Source: Acidithiobacillus sp.
GTDB taxonomy: Bacteria; Pseudomonadota; Gammaproteobacteria; Acidithiobacillales; Acidithiobacillaceae
Direction: 5' to 3'
Assembly (NCBI GenBank): GCA_027445725.1
Contig: DAIAVG010000012.1
Span: 1 to 16,893 of the forward strand
Length of the DNA stretch: 16,893 nt
The translations under genes and the position numbers were made by a program. This document shows positions 1 to 8,300 of this stretch, piece by piece (the first letter of the stretch is position 1; each line of letters begins with the position of its first letter). The notes beneath the pieces are model-generated. The model was not told where the DNA came from and did not search any database. It was given only the letters and a program-made list of their open reading frames with translations.

Positions 1-301
1 GCAAGGATCGGTTTTGCTCTATGGCCCCGGTCACCCTCCCGGTACCATTTCTCCAGAACAGCAGAGTGGGATAGCTCACCGCGAGCCACTCCGCAGGGCT
101 GATGCCATAGGGATACCCAGAATCAATAAATGAGAAGATGATCATCACCCCAACGACGAACATCGCCGGTTCTGCGATCATCCACAGCATGCCCAGCCCC
201 TCTCGTCCGAATCGCGTGACCGTCTCGCGTAAGGTGAGCGCCCAGATGATGCGCCCCTGTAGCCGTAATTGATCCCAGAAGGTTAGGTTGTCAGCGCGCA
301 T
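1..301 (-). CDS. kpsM: Capsular polysaccharide ABC transporter permease, KpsM-like (partial, runs off left edge)
   Basis: Inner-membrane subunit of the ABC-2 type transporter that moves a finished, lipid-linked capsule chain across the cytoplasmic membrane. Reading the minus strand from an ATG at 301 gives 100 residues with no stop. The start MRADNLTFWDQLRLQGRIIW leads into a cytoplasmic segment LRETVTRFGREGLGMLWMIAEP (residues about 23-44), which matches the conserved R-E-x-x-T-R-F-G...LG-x-x-W...EP pattern of KpsM/CtrC/BexB permeases. A first membrane helix follows at about 45-59 (MFVVGVMIIFSFI). The ATG overlaps the last 11 bp of the kpsE-like gene, so the two are probably translationally coupled. 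The ATPase partner (KpsT) should lie beyond the left edge. The family call is secure; only the N-terminal third is visible. Confidence 0.88.
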   Translation of the reverse strand, partial: MRADNLTFWDQLRLQGRIIWALTLRETVTRFGREGLGMLWMIAEPAMFVVGVMIIFSFIDSGYPYGISPAEWLAVSYPTLLFWRNGTGRVTGAIEQNRSL

Positions 302-1409
302 GGTGCTCTCGAATCCCAGCGAACAGGATGCTCAGCACGCCCCACACCATCAGCGATACCAGCAATACGGCCAGCACGTCTTCAAAGCGTTTCGGCTCCT
401 GCGGCGCGTCGGGCAGATTCGGCCTGCTGATGGTCTCCAGGTAGAGCTCCTGCTTTTGCGCTGTCAGCCGTGCCTGCTCCAAAGAAGTGACAGCCGCCTC
501 CAACAGTTTCTCTGCGAGAATCTGATTGACGCTCAGATGCTCATATTCCGTGTCTTTGCTGGCCAGCGACTGGCCAGAGCCTGTCACCTTGCCCTGCTCG
601 GTCTTGATTTCCCCTTCCAGCGCCTTGATGGAACTCTTCAATACCGGGATCTGTGGATTTCCGGGAGCATGCGCCAGAATGGCGTCCAACTGAGTTTTTT
701 GGGTGATCAACTGGTCCTGCAGTTTGGAGACCATGCCAAGTTGCAGGGCGGACTGTGCGGCCGGGTTGAATACGCCGTGGACGTTACGGTATTGCGCCAG
801 CGCCAGAGTGGCCCGCTTGAGATTATCTTCCGCGGTTTTGACATCTTGCCTGGCGTAGTAGACTGCTTTGTGGCGGGCGTTTTCGTTGAGCTGATTGACG
901 ATATCCTGACTTTTCTGGAGCAGGAAGGCGTTGATCTTCCGGGCGTCCTCGGCGCTGTAGGCGCGCACTTCGAGTTTGGTAATGCTGTCGGTAGTACCCA
1001 GCTTATCCGTAACCATGGACTGGTAGTATCTCAGCAGCTTCACCATGCTGGTATAGGGGTACAGGATTCCGCCGAAGCGATTGAAAATGTCGATGTGATC
1101 ATTGCCGTATATCTTTTTGAGATCATACGTCTTCTGAAGCGACATCAATGCATCCCAAGACTCGATGTAGGCGTGGATCGTCTCTGCCGCGCTGGCTGAG
1201 TTGCTGCCGCCCAGGCTGCTGAGCAGACTGCCAAGACCTGTGGTGCTGATACGCTGGCTGGGACTGTAGACTACGAAGGACGCCTCACTGATATAGACCG
1301 GTGAGGCAATGAAACCGAAGTACAGAATGGACAACCCCGTCGGCAGCAGCACCACGTAGATGAACAGTTTGTTGAGGTTCCTGACCCGATTCCAGACGGA
1401 TTGCAGCAC
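291..1409 (-). CDS. kpsE: Capsule polysaccharide export inner-membrane protein, KpsE/CtrB-like
   Basis: Polysaccharide co-polymerase of the PCP-3 class, which links the inner-membrane ABC exporter to the outer-membrane OPX protein. The 372-residue protein has the usual two-helix layout: helix 1 at about 14-34 (LFIYVVLLPTGLSILYFGF), a long periplasmic part rich in charged heptad-like stretches (about 165-320, likely coiled coil), and helix 2 at about 347-366 just before the C-terminus. A proline-rich stretch (NLPDAPQEPKRFED) precedes helix 2, as is typical for this family. Length is normal. The start is GTG at 1409, with AAGGA six bases upstream; the gap to manC is 14 bp, so they share a transcript. 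Wzc-like kinase motifs are absent, which fits the ABC-dependent and not the Wzy-dependent capsule type. Confidence 0.9.
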   Translation of the reverse strand: MLQSVWNRVRNLNKLFIYVVLLPTGLSILYFGFIASPVYISEASFVVYSPSQRISTTGLGSLLSSLGGSNSASAAETIHAYIESWDALMSLQKTYDLKKIYGNDHIDIFNRFGGILYPYTSMVKLLRYYQSMVTDKLGTTDSITKLEVRAYSAEDARKINAFLLQKSQDIVNQLNENARHKAVYYARQDVKTAEDNLKRATLALAQYRNVHGVFNPAAQSALQLGMVSKLQDQLITQKTQLDAILAHAPGNPQIPVLKSSIKALEGEIKTEQGKVTGSGQSLASKDTEYEHLSVNQILAEKLLEAAVTSLEQARLTAQKQELYLETISRPNLPDAPQEPKRFEDVLAVLLVSLMVWGVLSILFAGIREHHAR

Positions 1410-1423
1410 AGATGTTCCTTATA

Positions 1424-2926
1424 TCAGATGATTGTCGGCGCGGGTTCGCTTGGCGCTACGGGCAGGGCCCGCCCATAGATATCTTCGAAACGCACGATAT
1501 CATCCTCACCCAGGTAGGCGCCACTCTGCACTTCGATCAGGTGCAGGTCTATGACACCGGGGTTGCTCAGCCGGTGTGACTCACCCGCCGGGATGAAGGT
1601 AGATTCGTTGGTCATGATCAGACGCTCTTCTCCACCCACATGAATCAGTGCGGTACCCGACACCACAATCCAGTGTTCGCTGCGATGATAATGCATCTGC
1701 AGGGAGAGCTTTTCTTTGGGTTTAACCACGATGCGCTTGATTTTGAAATGATCACCCTCCTCCAGCACCGTGTAACTACCCCAAGGTCGATGGCTGGTTA
1801 CATGGCTATCGACGGACTCGTGGCGACGCGATCGGAGAGTTTCCACGATGTGTTTAACGTCCTGATCGCGGGCCTTGTCCGCGATGAGCAACGCATCGGG
1901 CGTGTCCACCACGAGCAGGTCGTGGACCCCCAGAAGCGCCGTTACCCGGTTCGGACTATGTATCACGCAGTCTGCACTGTCCACAAGCACGCTGTCCCGA
2001 ACCATCATGTGATTATTCTGCGCGTCGACATCCATCAGGGCACCGTAGGCATTCCAGGCGCCCAGGTCATTCCAGCCGAACTCCGCACGGACCACCGCAA
2101 CATTATCGGCTTTCTCCATGACGGCATAGTCGATGGAAAGATCGGGCGAATCCTGAAGCGCTCCGCCCAACTCGATACTGTCTCCGTTGCGGCTGCTGCA
2201 CTCCCAGGCAGAGGATGCGGCGGCGTATACTTGCGGGGCATGATCCGCCATGGCCTGCAACAGCACATCGGCCCGCATGCAGAACATGCCGGAATTCCAG
2301 AGGTAATCGCCGCTACGGAGGTAATCTGTGGCGGTAGCGGCATTTGGTTTTTCTACAAAGCGGGCGACCTTATGCCCGCCTTTCGCCAGCGCGTCCCCCA
2401 TCTGAATGTAGCCATAACCCGTCTCTGCAGCCGTGGGCACCACCCCAAACGTCACCAGGAACCCGGCTTCAGCCAGTTCCGCGGCTTGATGGACTGCCCT
2501 GAAAAAGGCTTGATCGCCTTCAATGATATGATCTGCCGGCAAAAACAGAAGGATGCTGTCTTCTCCCGCTTCCGACTGCGCCCAGAGTGCAGCCGCGGTC
2601 ATGGCCGGCGCGGTGTTGCGTCCGGCGGGCTCCAGCAGGTAGTGCGCTTTGGGAATCGTGCGGCCATGATGGGCGCAGGCCGTAAAGGCATCACGGGTCA
2701 GGAAGTAGTAATCCCGATTGGTGACCGTGAGCATGGGCCCTTGCAGATCCAGTTGCAGAATGCGGCGCAATGTCTTTTCAATCAAGGTCTCGCCATCGGG
2801 CAAGGTGATAAATGGCTTGGGGAAGGACTTGCGGGACAGGGGCCAGAGTCGGCTGCCTGAGCCACCCGAAAGAATCGTCGGTATGATCTGCATAGTCGCG
2901 AAGCCATCCTGAGAAGCAAACTGCAT
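1424..2926 (-). CDS. manC: Bifunctional mannose-1-phosphate guanylyltransferase / mannose-6-phosphate isomerase
   Basis: Makes GDP-mannose from fructose-6-phosphate-derived mannose phosphates (type II PMI-GMP, AlgA/XanB/CpsB group). It supplies activated mannose, or sugars derived from it, for the capsule. The N-terminal nucleotidyltransferase domain shows the signature LSGGSGSRLWPLSRKSFPKP, then FVEKPN and WNSGMF. The C-terminal cupin isomerase domain (last ~115 residues) shows HRPWGSYTVLEEGDHFKIKR followed by the metal-site region LQMHYHRSEHWIVVSG. Start choice: an upstream in-frame GTG at 2965 overlaps the likely promoter. ATG at 2926 has AAAGG four bases upstream and is used here. ATG at 2893 (MQIIPTILSGG) matches where relatives usually begin but has a poorly spaced ribosome site. 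Full-length, first gene of the leftward operon. Confidence 0.95.
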   Translation of the reverse strand: MQFASQDGFATMQIIPTILSGGSGSRLWPLSRKSFPKPFITLPDGETLIEKTLRRILQLDLQGPMLTVTNRDYYFLTRDAFTACAHHGRTIPKAHYLLEPAGRNTAPAMTAAALWAQSEAGEDSILLFLPADHIIEGDQAFFRAVHQAAELAEAGFLVTFGVVPTAAETGYGYIQMGDALAKGGHKVARFVEKPNAATATDYLRSGDYLWNSGMFCMRADVLLQAMADHAPQVYAAASSAWECSSRNGDSIELGGALQDSPDLSIDYAVMEKADNVAVVRAEFGWNDLGAWNAYGALMDVDAQNNHMMVRDSVLVDSADCVIHSPNRVTALLGVHDLLVVDTPDALLIADKARDQDVKHIVETLRSRRHESVDSHVTSHRPWGSYTVLEEGDHFKIKRIVVKPKEKLSLQMHYHRSEHWIVVSGTALIHVGGEERLIMTNESTFIPAGESHRLSNPGVIDLHLIEVQSGAYLGEDDIVRFEDIYGRALPVAPSEPAPTII

Positions 2927-2948
2927 CTTGCCTTTATAAGCAATTTCT

Positions 2949-2978
2949 ATGTTACACTGGCCCACGAAAGAAACACAA
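2949..2978 (-). promoter_or_regulatory. Possible sigma-70-like promoter for the manC-kpsE-kpsM operon
   Basis: On the minus strand TTGTGT (2978-2973) and TAACAT (2954-2949) are separated by 18 bp. They would start transcription near 2942, about 15 bases before the ATG at 2926. This lies in the only divergent intergenic space of the window (2927-3009). A promoter for the rightward operon must also lie here, and TATAAG at 2935-2940 is a possible -10 for it, but no convincing -35 is seen. The match is weak and is supported mainly by position. Confidence 0.3.
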
Positions 2979-3009
2979 GCCTGGTTTCTGAACGCACCGT
3001 GGAGATCCC

Positions 3010-4200
3010 TTGAACCACCTATGGAAATCTCGCATGCGCCGCTCTACCGTCCTGACGGCGCTTCTGCTGGGCATGACCCTGACCGGCTGCGCCTCGTACA
3101 TGCCCTACTCCGGGCCACGCGCCTCCAGCGTGAACGATGTAGCCCACAACAAGGTCATGGCTGGCATCCAGTTGGTGGATGTGAATTATGCGATCTCCCG
3201 CTACCTGAAAGATGAAATAGAGCGCCCAAAACTGGATTTACTCCAGGATTTCACCAACCTGCACCCCCTGATCTATACCGTCGGGGCTGGCGACACCTTG
3301 CAGGTGTATATCTGGGAAGCTCCCCCGGCCATGCTCTTTGCGCCCAGCACAGCATCCATGAGCACGCCCTCCGGTTCCATCATGACGACGATCCCCGACC
3401 AGATGGTGGGAAGTGACGGCGATATCATGATCCCCTTTGCAGGCAAAATCCCCTGTGCTGGTAAAACCCTGAATCAGATTGGTGCTGAAATCCGGGAGCG
3501 CCTCGCACGCATGGCCCACGACCCACAGGTGGTGGTCCGTCTGGTGAAGAATCATGCCCAGAGCGTTACGGTAGTCGGCAATGTAAAAAACAGTACCGAG
3601 ATCCCCATGATTCCGGGTGGCGTCAGCGTGCTGCAGGCCATCGCGGCAGCAGGAGGCGTGGTAAGACCGGTCAACAAGGTGACCATCCAGCTCTCCCGCG
3701 GTGGCAAGATACTGCAACTGCCTCTGGAGGAGGTCATTCGCAACCCGCGCGAGAATATTTCCTTGCGTGGCGGTGATGTGTTGACCGCACTCTATAAACC
3801 CTTACAGGTGACGGTCATGGGGGCGACCAAGGAGACCAAGGAAGTGGATTTTCAGGCTTCCGGAATCAACCTGGCCCAGGCGTTGGCGCAGGCGGGCGGG
3901 ATCAATGGCGATCAGGCGGATGCCAAGGCGGTTTTCGTGTTCCGCTTCGAAAAACCGACATTTCTCCCGCAATGGCCGAAACCCGTGCAACTCACGGCCA
4001 ATGGCGAGGTGCCTACGGTCTTCCGCTTCGATTTCTCTAATCCGGCCACCTTGTTCGCCGCGCAGACCTTCCCCATCCAGAATCATGATCTGATTTATGT
4101 GGCTTCGGCACCGATCACCGATCTGCAGAAGTTTCTGGGGCTGATCGTGCAGATCGTCTATCCGATTCAGGGACTGACGGCGGCAGGCGTGGTCCAGTAG
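3010..4200 (+). CDS. Outer-membrane polysaccharide export (OPX) lipoprotein, Wza/CtrA/BexD family
   Basis: Forms the outer-membrane channel through which the capsule chain leaves the cell. A lipoprotein signal is clear: basic MRRS, hydrophobic TVLTALLLGMTLTG and a lipobox Cys (residue 27 from TTG 3010, residue 19 from ATG 3034). The Poly_export domain covers about 85-180 (YTVGAGDTLQVYIWE, then GDIMIPFAGKI). A first SLBB domain follows (SVTVVGNVKNSTEIPM...AIAAAGGV, about 185-265) and a second (VTVMGATKETKEVDF...ALAQAGGI, about 270-355). The C-terminal hydrophobic segment KFLGLIVQIVYPI resembles the membrane-spanning helix of OPX proteins. At about 396 residues it is the CtrA/BexD/WcbC size. 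The TTG start at 3010 has GGAG five bases upstream; ATG at 3034 gives a more standard 18-residue signal peptide and is equally possible. First gene of the rightward operon. Confidence 0.92.
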   Translation: MNHLWKSRMRRSTVLTALLLGMTLTGCASYMPYSGPRASSVNDVAHNKVMAGIQLVDVNYAISRYLKDEIERPKLDLLQDFTNLHPLIYTVGAGDTLQVYIWEAPPAMLFAPSTASMSTPSGSIMTTIPDQMVGSDGDIMIPFAGKIPCAGKTLNQIGAEIRERLARMAHDPQVVVRLVKNHAQSVTVVGNVKNSTEIPMIPGGVSVLQAIAAAGGVVRPVNKVTIQLSRGGKILQLPLEEVIRNPRENISLRGGDVLTALYKPLQVTVMGATKETKEVDFQASGINLAQALAQAGGINGDQADAKAVFVFRFEKPTFLPQWPKPVQLTANGEVPTVFRFDFSNPATLFAAQTFPIQNHDLIYVASAPITDLQKFLGLIVQIVYPIQGLTAAGVVQ

Positions 4201-4208
4201 GATCGTCC

Positions 4209-5384
4209 ATGAGCGGGTTTGGCGACGCGCCGATTTTCCTGGATGTAACCCGCCTGCTGCACCGCCTGACGCGAGGACGGAGGCCGACCGGAGTGGATCG
4301 CGTGTGTCTCGCCTACGTGCGGCATTTCCACCATCGGGCGCAGGCCATGGTGATTTGGGGCGGCGTTGCGTTGGGCTTGTCCCCATCGGCTTCCGGGGCG
4401 ATTTTCGACTTGCTGGCGGGCTGGGAAGATGGTGAACGGACGATCAGTTTGGGGAGTACCCTGGGGGTCTTGCTCAAATGGCCGCTGCGCCCGGTACCTG
4501 CCGGGAGCTGGGTGCTCAATATGGGGCACAGCGGGCTGGACCAGAGGAGTTATCGTGGCTGGCTACGTCGGAAAAACATACGCTTGCTGGTGATGGTCCA
4601 TGACCTGATTCCTATTACCCATCCGCAGTTTTGTCAGGCGGGTGCGGCAAAACGTCATGCGCGACGAATGGGCTTGATTCTGGGGCAGGCCGAGGGGATC
4701 GTCAGTAATTCCCGGCATACGGCACAGATGCTCGATGACCATGCCCGACAGGCGGGGGCAGCGGTGCCGCCGGTAGCGGTGATTCCGCTGGGCGCCAAAA
4801 AATACCGGAACGCCTGTGCGGATGCACCTGGCGCGGCAGCGGGGCCTTATTTCGTGATGGTGGGGACACTCGAGCCCCGTAAAAACCATGCTTTCGTACT
4901 GCATCTCTGGCAGCGCATGCTGGACGAATGGAGCGCCGCGGATATCCCCCACCTGTTGGTCATCGGGCAAATCGGCTGGATGTGCGGTGGGGTGGTCCAC
5001 CAGTTGAGGACTGATGAGCGCCTGAAACAGGTCGTGCATCTGATAACGGATTGCGACGATGCCCGGCTCGGGCATTATGTGCGCCATGCCCAAGCCATGC
5101 TTTTTCCTTCGCATGCGGAGGGTTACGGATTACCTCTGCTGGAGGCGATGGATTTGGGAGTGCCGGTGCTGGCGAGCCCGTTGCCGGCGTTTCACGAGAT
5201 GGCGGGTATGGTGCCGGATTACCTTGACCTGGGCGACGAGGATGCGTGGTTGGAGGCGATTCTCGATTATGCGCAACCCGCGAGTGTCCGACGAGAGGCA
5301 CAATTGCGCCGCCTGCGCGGATTTTCTGCACCCAGATGGGCTGATCATTTTACAGAATTCGAAAACTTTGTGAGCCGCTTATGA
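4209..5384 (+). CDS. Glycosyltransferase, GT4 family (GT-B fold)
   Basis: Cytoplasmic sugar transferase, probably adding a residue to the capsule repeat or linker; donor and acceptor cannot be read from the sequence. The C-terminal half carries the GT4 pattern: the donor-domain entry strand FVMVGTLEPRKNH (about 216-228), then FPSHAEGYGLPLLEAMDLG (about 298-316), which has the E-x7-E nucleotide-sugar motif (EGYGLPLLE), and GVPVLASPLPAFHEMAG. The N-terminal half is less conserved, with LDVTRLLHRLTRGRRPTGVDR near the start, a pattern seen in bacterial GT4 enzymes that act on surface polysaccharides. It begins 8 bp after the OPX gene with AGGA placed six bases before ATG, and its TGA overlaps the next ATG (ATGA), which implies coupling to the PKS. 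391 residues is normal. Confidence 0.88.
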   Translation: MSGFGDAPIFLDVTRLLHRLTRGRRPTGVDRVCLAYVRHFHHRAQAMVIWGGVALGLSPSASGAIFDLLAGWEDGERTISLGSTLGVLLKWPLRPVPAGSWVLNMGHSGLDQRSYRGWLRRKNIRLLVMVHDLIPITHPQFCQAGAAKRHARRMGLILGQAEGIVSNSRHTAQMLDDHARQAGAAVPPVAVIPLGAKKYRNACADAPGAAAGPYFVMVGTLEPRKNHAFVLHLWQRMLDEWSAADIPHLLVIGQIGWMCGGVVHQLRTDERLKQVVHLITDCDDARLGHYVRHAQAMLFPSHAEGYGLPLLEAMDLGVPVLASPLPAFHEMAGMVPDYLDLGDEDAWLEAILDYAQPASVRREAQLRRLRGFSAPRWADHFTEFENFVSRL

Positions 5385-8300
5385 CAAATAAAAAAATCGC
5401 GATCATTGGCTATGCGTCGCGCTTACCGCAAACCTCGGATGCCACCTTCTGGGAGGACTTGCTAGCGGGCCGAAACCTGGTGACGCGGGTGGCGGGGGAC
5501 CGCTGGGCGCAGTACGGTTTCGAGCATCCGTCACGCGCCCATCCGGGCAGCTCGGTGACCTTTGCCGCAGGTTCACTAGGGGATGTAGCCGGTTTCGATG
5601 CCGGCTTTTTTCACATTTCTCCACGCGAGGCGGCGGCGATGGATCCGCAGCAGCGATTGCTTCTGGAGATGAGTTGGGAGGCCTTTGCCCATGCGGGGGT
5701 AGTGCCGAACCGTCTGCGCGGGAGTCGCTGCGGGGTATTTATTGGTCTGGCAAGCACCGATTATGGCTACCGCCTCGCCGATGACCTGGCCGCTATCGGA
5801 TCCAATACCGCCACCGGATGTACCGCGAGCATTGCGGCGAATCGCTTGTCCTATTTTTATGATCTGCGTGGTCCGAGTTTTGTGGTCGATTCCGCCTGCT
5901 CCTCAGCCCTCGTGGCCTTTCATCAGGCCTGCCAGGCCATTCTGCATGGCGAAAGCGATCTGGCCCTGACCGGTGCCATCAACCTGCATCTGCATCCTTT
6001 CGGGTTCATTATTTTTTCCAAGGCGTCCATGTTGTCGGCCGGGGGCCGTTGTCGGCCCTTTGATGCGGCCGCGGATGGGTATGCCCGCTCTGAGGGGGGC
6101 GGGCTGTTTGTGTTGAAGGACTATGATCGCGCCCGCCGGGACGGAGATCGCATTCTGGCGGTGGTGGCCCATACGGCGATCAATAGCGATGGCCACAAGA
6201 GCGGCCTGACCGTACCCAGCAGCCAGGCGCAGGAGAGATTGCTGGAGGAGGCCTACACGGCTGCCGGCATCGACCCCGAAACCATCGCGTATATCGAAGC
6301 CCACGGCACCGGTACGACGGTAGGTGATCCCATAGAAGTGGAGGCTATCGGTCGCGCCCTCGGCATGGCCCGCCAGCGGGGGAACCCGCTGCCCATCGGT
6401 TCCGTAAAAAGCAATCTGGGGCACCTGGAAACGGCTTCCGGAATTCCGGGATTGCTCAAAGCCATTCATTGTTTACGGGAGCGCACTGTACCGGCCACCA
6501 TCGGTATCCGCGCGTTGAATCCGCGTTTGCCACTGGCCGATTACGGCTTGGAGGTAGTGCAGGAAAACCGGCCCCTGAATCCCCATGGCGGTTTGGTTAT
6601 TGGCGTGAACTCTTTTGGCTTTGGCGGTGCCAATGCCCATGTGATCCTGGAAAGCGCGGAGCCGCGCAGGAAGCGACCAACACTCTGGCCGCGGCTGGGA
6701 CGCCACCAGCAGGAATTGCCCCTGATGTTGACCGCCGCTACCGCGACGGCCTTGCGCCAGGTGGCCGGCGATTTTGCGGACGCCCTGAGCGGTGAGGCCA
6801 GTGCCGACTACGCCCGCCTGTATCAGGCGAATTTCCGTCGCGGGCACTTGCGCGAACGGCTGCTACTGAAAGCCAGCAGCAGCAATGAACTGCAGGCCGC
6901 ACTCCGCGCATTTGCCGCCGGTTCGGAGCCAGCGGCGATACGGTTCGGATCGGCCATGGAATCTCCCCGTGGCCCGGTGTTTGTATACTCGGGCAATGGT
7001 TGTCAATGGGATGGCATGGGCCATGCCCTGCTCGAAGATCCCGTATTCGCGGCGACATTGGCCGAGGTGGATCGCTATTTCGCGCCGATGGCGGGCTATG
7101 CTTTGCGCGATGAATTGGCCGGCACATTGGGCAGCGGCCGCTATGCGCTGGCGGAACATACACAGCCCGCCCTCTTCGCCTTGCAGGTCGGTATCACGGC
7201 CATGCTGCGCGCAGAAGGGATCGAGCCGGTCGCAGTGACCGGCCACAGCGTCGGTGAAGTCGCCGCCGCCTGGGCCTGCGGCAGCCTGTCGCTGAGGGAT
7301 GCCGTACAGATCATATTTGAACGCAGTCGCCTGCAGGGGCAGTCCCGCGGTCAAGGATGCATGACCGCCGTCGCCAGTGATGGCGATACGGTTGGCGGCT
7401 GGCTGACAAGTTGGGGCCTGGCGGAGCAGATCAGCGTCGGCGCATGGAACAGTCCGCGCGGGGCCACCGTGGTCGGGCCGGAAGCGGCGGTGGACACGCT
7501 GGAACGGCAGCTGCGAGCCCAGGGTACCGGTTTTAAACGCCTGGAAATCGATTATCCTTTCCATAGCGCCCGCATGGATCCTTTGCGGGACGATTTGCTG
7601 CGTGTCTTGGCGGATATTCATCCGAGTCCTTCCCGTATCCCCTTTCTCTCTGCGGTGACTGGCAACGCAGTCGCTGGTGAGGACTTGGACGCCCATTACT
7701 GGTGGCGCAACATTCGCGAGCCAGTGCGTTTTCAACAGGCCGCCGCGGCCCTTTTGCCCGAATGGAATCTCTTTGTGGAACTGGGTGGGCACCCCATTCT
7801 CCGCAACTATCTGCAAGACACCCTGAATGCCGCGGGACACGAAGGCCAGGTCATCGAGACGCTACGGCGCAATGAAGACCAGCCACAGGCCATCTGGCAG
7901 ACAGCCTCAGCCATCTGGCTGGCGGGCATGGCACCTCAATGGCAAAACCATTATCCGCAGGCACCATCAGTAGCCGTCGACATCCCCCACTATCCATGGG
8001 AGCGGGAGCGTCACTGGCATGCGGTGACCTCCGAATCCGCGGGTACGCTGTACCGTTATCCCGTGCATCCTCTGCTGGGACATCCCGTACCGCAGCATCC
8101 GGGCGAATGGGAACAGATCATTGATATGCAACGCCTGCCCTTTCTGGCGGACCATAAGGTGGGTGATGGCATCGTCTTCGCCGGCGCGGCTTATGCGGAA
8201 ATGTTTCTGGCGGCAGCACGCGAGTGCGACCCGGATACAAAAGCCTGGATTGTGGAGGAGCTGGAAATCCAGGCGCCTTTGCTGTTGGAGGACGGGGTCA

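Noticed and set aside
288..1199. 303-codon open frame on the plus strand
   Set aside because: Antisense to the well-supported kpsE-like gene; its composition (many Gln, Arg, Leu, no domain) is that of a shadow frame in GC-rich coding DNA.
1640..2860. 406-codon open frame on the plus strand
   Set aside because: Fully antisense to manC, whose catalytic motifs are intact; no recognisable motif or ribosome site of its own.
6863..7840. 325-codon minus-strand frame under the PKS acyltransferase domain
   Set aside because: Antisense to conserved AT motifs (GHSVGE, YPFHS); no family resemblance.
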